The position numbers and the translations under genes were made by a program. The notes under the pieces were generated by a model. It had not been told where the DNA came from, searched no databases, and worked only from the letters and a program-made list of their open reading frames with translations. Below, one piece after another: positions 63,238 to 64,000 of a stretch of 64,000 nt of DNA (the stretch's first letter is position 1; every line of letters starts with the position of its first letter). Source of the stretch: Algoriphagus resistens (GTDB lineage: Bacteria; Bacteroidota; Bacteroidia; Cytophagales; Cyclobacteriaceae); NCBI RefSeq assembly GCF_001442615.1, contig NZ_LMXN01000004.1, positions 186,001-250,000 of the forward strand, given 5' to 3'.

Positions 63238-63365
63238 GTGCTACGTAAAAGTCATTTGAAAAGCGTGATCTCGATGCGAACTTTTAGATTGTAAGCTTAA
63301 AATATTTACTCATTTTCAGTAGAATTTCAAGTGAACAGTACTTACTTTAAAAAAATCCTACGCTA

Positions 63366-64000
63366 GTGGCCCGCATTCTTCTCCTCCTAATCTCCATATT
63401 CCTTATTGACTGGTATTCCTATCAAGCTTTCAAAACGGTATTTCCCCAGCAAAGCTGGATTAAGATTGGATTTTGGGTCTTTTCTATTTCCGTATACCTG
63501 TTTGTAGTCTATGGTTTTCTGACCTTCAGCCGTGGTAATCTCAGTCTGAACTTTGGAAGAATGATTTCCCTATTGGTATTGTCCCTGATTCCAAAGCTCA
63601 TCGTTCTTGGTTTCATGTTTGGAGAAGATATCTTGCGCTTTCTTTCAGGGATATTTTATTCTGTCGCGGGCAATCAGGAAGGCGATTTTCTTCCGGATCG
63701 CAGAAAATTTGTAAGCCAAGCCGCTTTAGCATTATCCGCAATTCCTTTTCTGGGAATCCTGCACGGAGTGTTAATAGGAAAATACCGCTACCGTGTCGTG
63801 AACCATACGCTGGAGTATGATGACCTGCCCGAGGAATTTGACGGATTTACGATCACTCAGATTTCAGATATACACTCCGGGAGTTTTGACAACAAAAAGA
63901 AACTGGACTATGGCATTGAGCTGATCAACAAGCAAGCATCCGATGTTATCCTATTTACAGGTGATTTGGTTAATAACCAAGCGAAAGAAATGGAGCCTTG
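63366..64000 (+). CDS. Membrane-anchored metallophosphoesterase (3' end outside window)
   Basis: A frame of at least 211 residues from GTG 63366, cut by the window edge. An in-frame TAA lies five codons upstream of GTG, and no ATG occurs early. Several N-terminal membrane helices (LLLLISIFLIDWYSY, IGFWVFSISVYLFVVYGFL, MISLLVLSLIPKLIVLGFMF) are followed by a linker LPDRRKFVSQAALALSA. The calcineurin-like domain then starts with TITQISDIHSG (metal-binding Asp-x-His) and ILFTGDLVNN. The family acts on phosphoesters, and the substrate is unknown. Confidence 0.88.
   Translation, partial: MARILLLLISIFLIDWYSYQAFKTVFPQQSWIKIGFWVFSISVYLFVVYGFLTFSRGNLSLNFGRMISLLVLSLIPKLIVLGFMFGEDILRFLSGIFYSVAGNQEGDFLPDRRKFVSQAALALSAIPFLGILHGVLIGKYRYRVVNHTLEYDDLPEEFDGFTITQISDIHSGSFDNKKKLDYGIELINKQASDVILFTGDLVNNQAKEMEP

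Overview
The window is a chromosomal segment of a Bacteroidota bacterium. The gene content and gene style suggest the Cytophagales, probably Cyclobacteriaceae (Algoriphagus-like), but this is inferred without any search. The evidence is two SusC/SusD pairs, many short Bacteroidota-type lipoprotein signals, at least two promoters of the TTTG/TAnnTTTG type (clearest before rpsT), and an AT-leaning composition. I saw no tRNA, rRNA, CRISPR array, prophage or complete insertion sequence.

Region 1 (1-17 kb) is mostly housekeeping. It holds the 3' end of a beta-propeller protein, a broken AAA/DUF4143 ATPase, and meaB with two small envelope genes. Next come a HemJ/CopD-like membrane protein, a SCO protein and a c-type cytochrome, then a class IV aminotransferase. 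A minus-strand cluster follows: response regulator/histidine kinase, ABC ATPase, ABC permease and DUF3299 protein, which resembles zinc-linked Zrg-type loci. sucD and an ABC-F ATPase complete the region.

Region 2 (14.3-53.1 kb) is a large pectin utilisation island. A TRAP transporter (dctPQM) and altronate dehydratase (uxaA) diverge from a region holding a perfect 20-bp palindrome. A long minus-strand set then contains SusC, SusD, a DUF5123-like surface lipoprotein, two PL1 pectate lyases with a VOC protein between them, and two oxidoreductases. A second block carries a pectin methylesterase fused to an alpha/beta-hydrolase, two rhamnogalacturonan acetylesterase-like SGNH proteins, a GH28 polygalacturonase, a GH43 enzyme, a second CE8 esterase and a GH105 unsaturated-uronyl hydrolase. 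The second SusC/SusD pair and a DUF4861 protein lie upstream of it. On the plus strand follow kduI, kduD, a LacI regulator and uxaB, and then a second GH43 enzyme on the minus strand.

The inferred logic is as follows. Surface lyases and esterases cut and deacylate homogalacturonan and rhamnogalacturonan. SusCD pairs import oligomers, and periplasmic GH28, GH105 and GH43 enzymes finish them. TRAP probably takes up uronate, and UxaB/UxaA plus KduI/KduD lead toward 2-keto-3-deoxygluconate. UxaC, KdgK and KdgA are not in the window. Palindromes around CAATCGATTG or related CG-centred sequence sit before uxaA/dctP, susC, the CE8 fusion gene and kduI/DUF4861, so the resident LacI protein is the obvious candidate regulator.

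Region 3 (53-64 kb) is housekeeping again: mtfA-like peptidase, rny, zapA with a coiled-coil partner gene, pheT, a DUF1684 protein, radC and rpsT. After these come a heavily decayed gene that I read as a zinc-dependent phospholipase C-like relic, a class I aminotransferase with three evenly spaced TTGTSACAA elements in its promoter region, and the start of a membrane-anchored metallophosphoesterase cut by the window edge.
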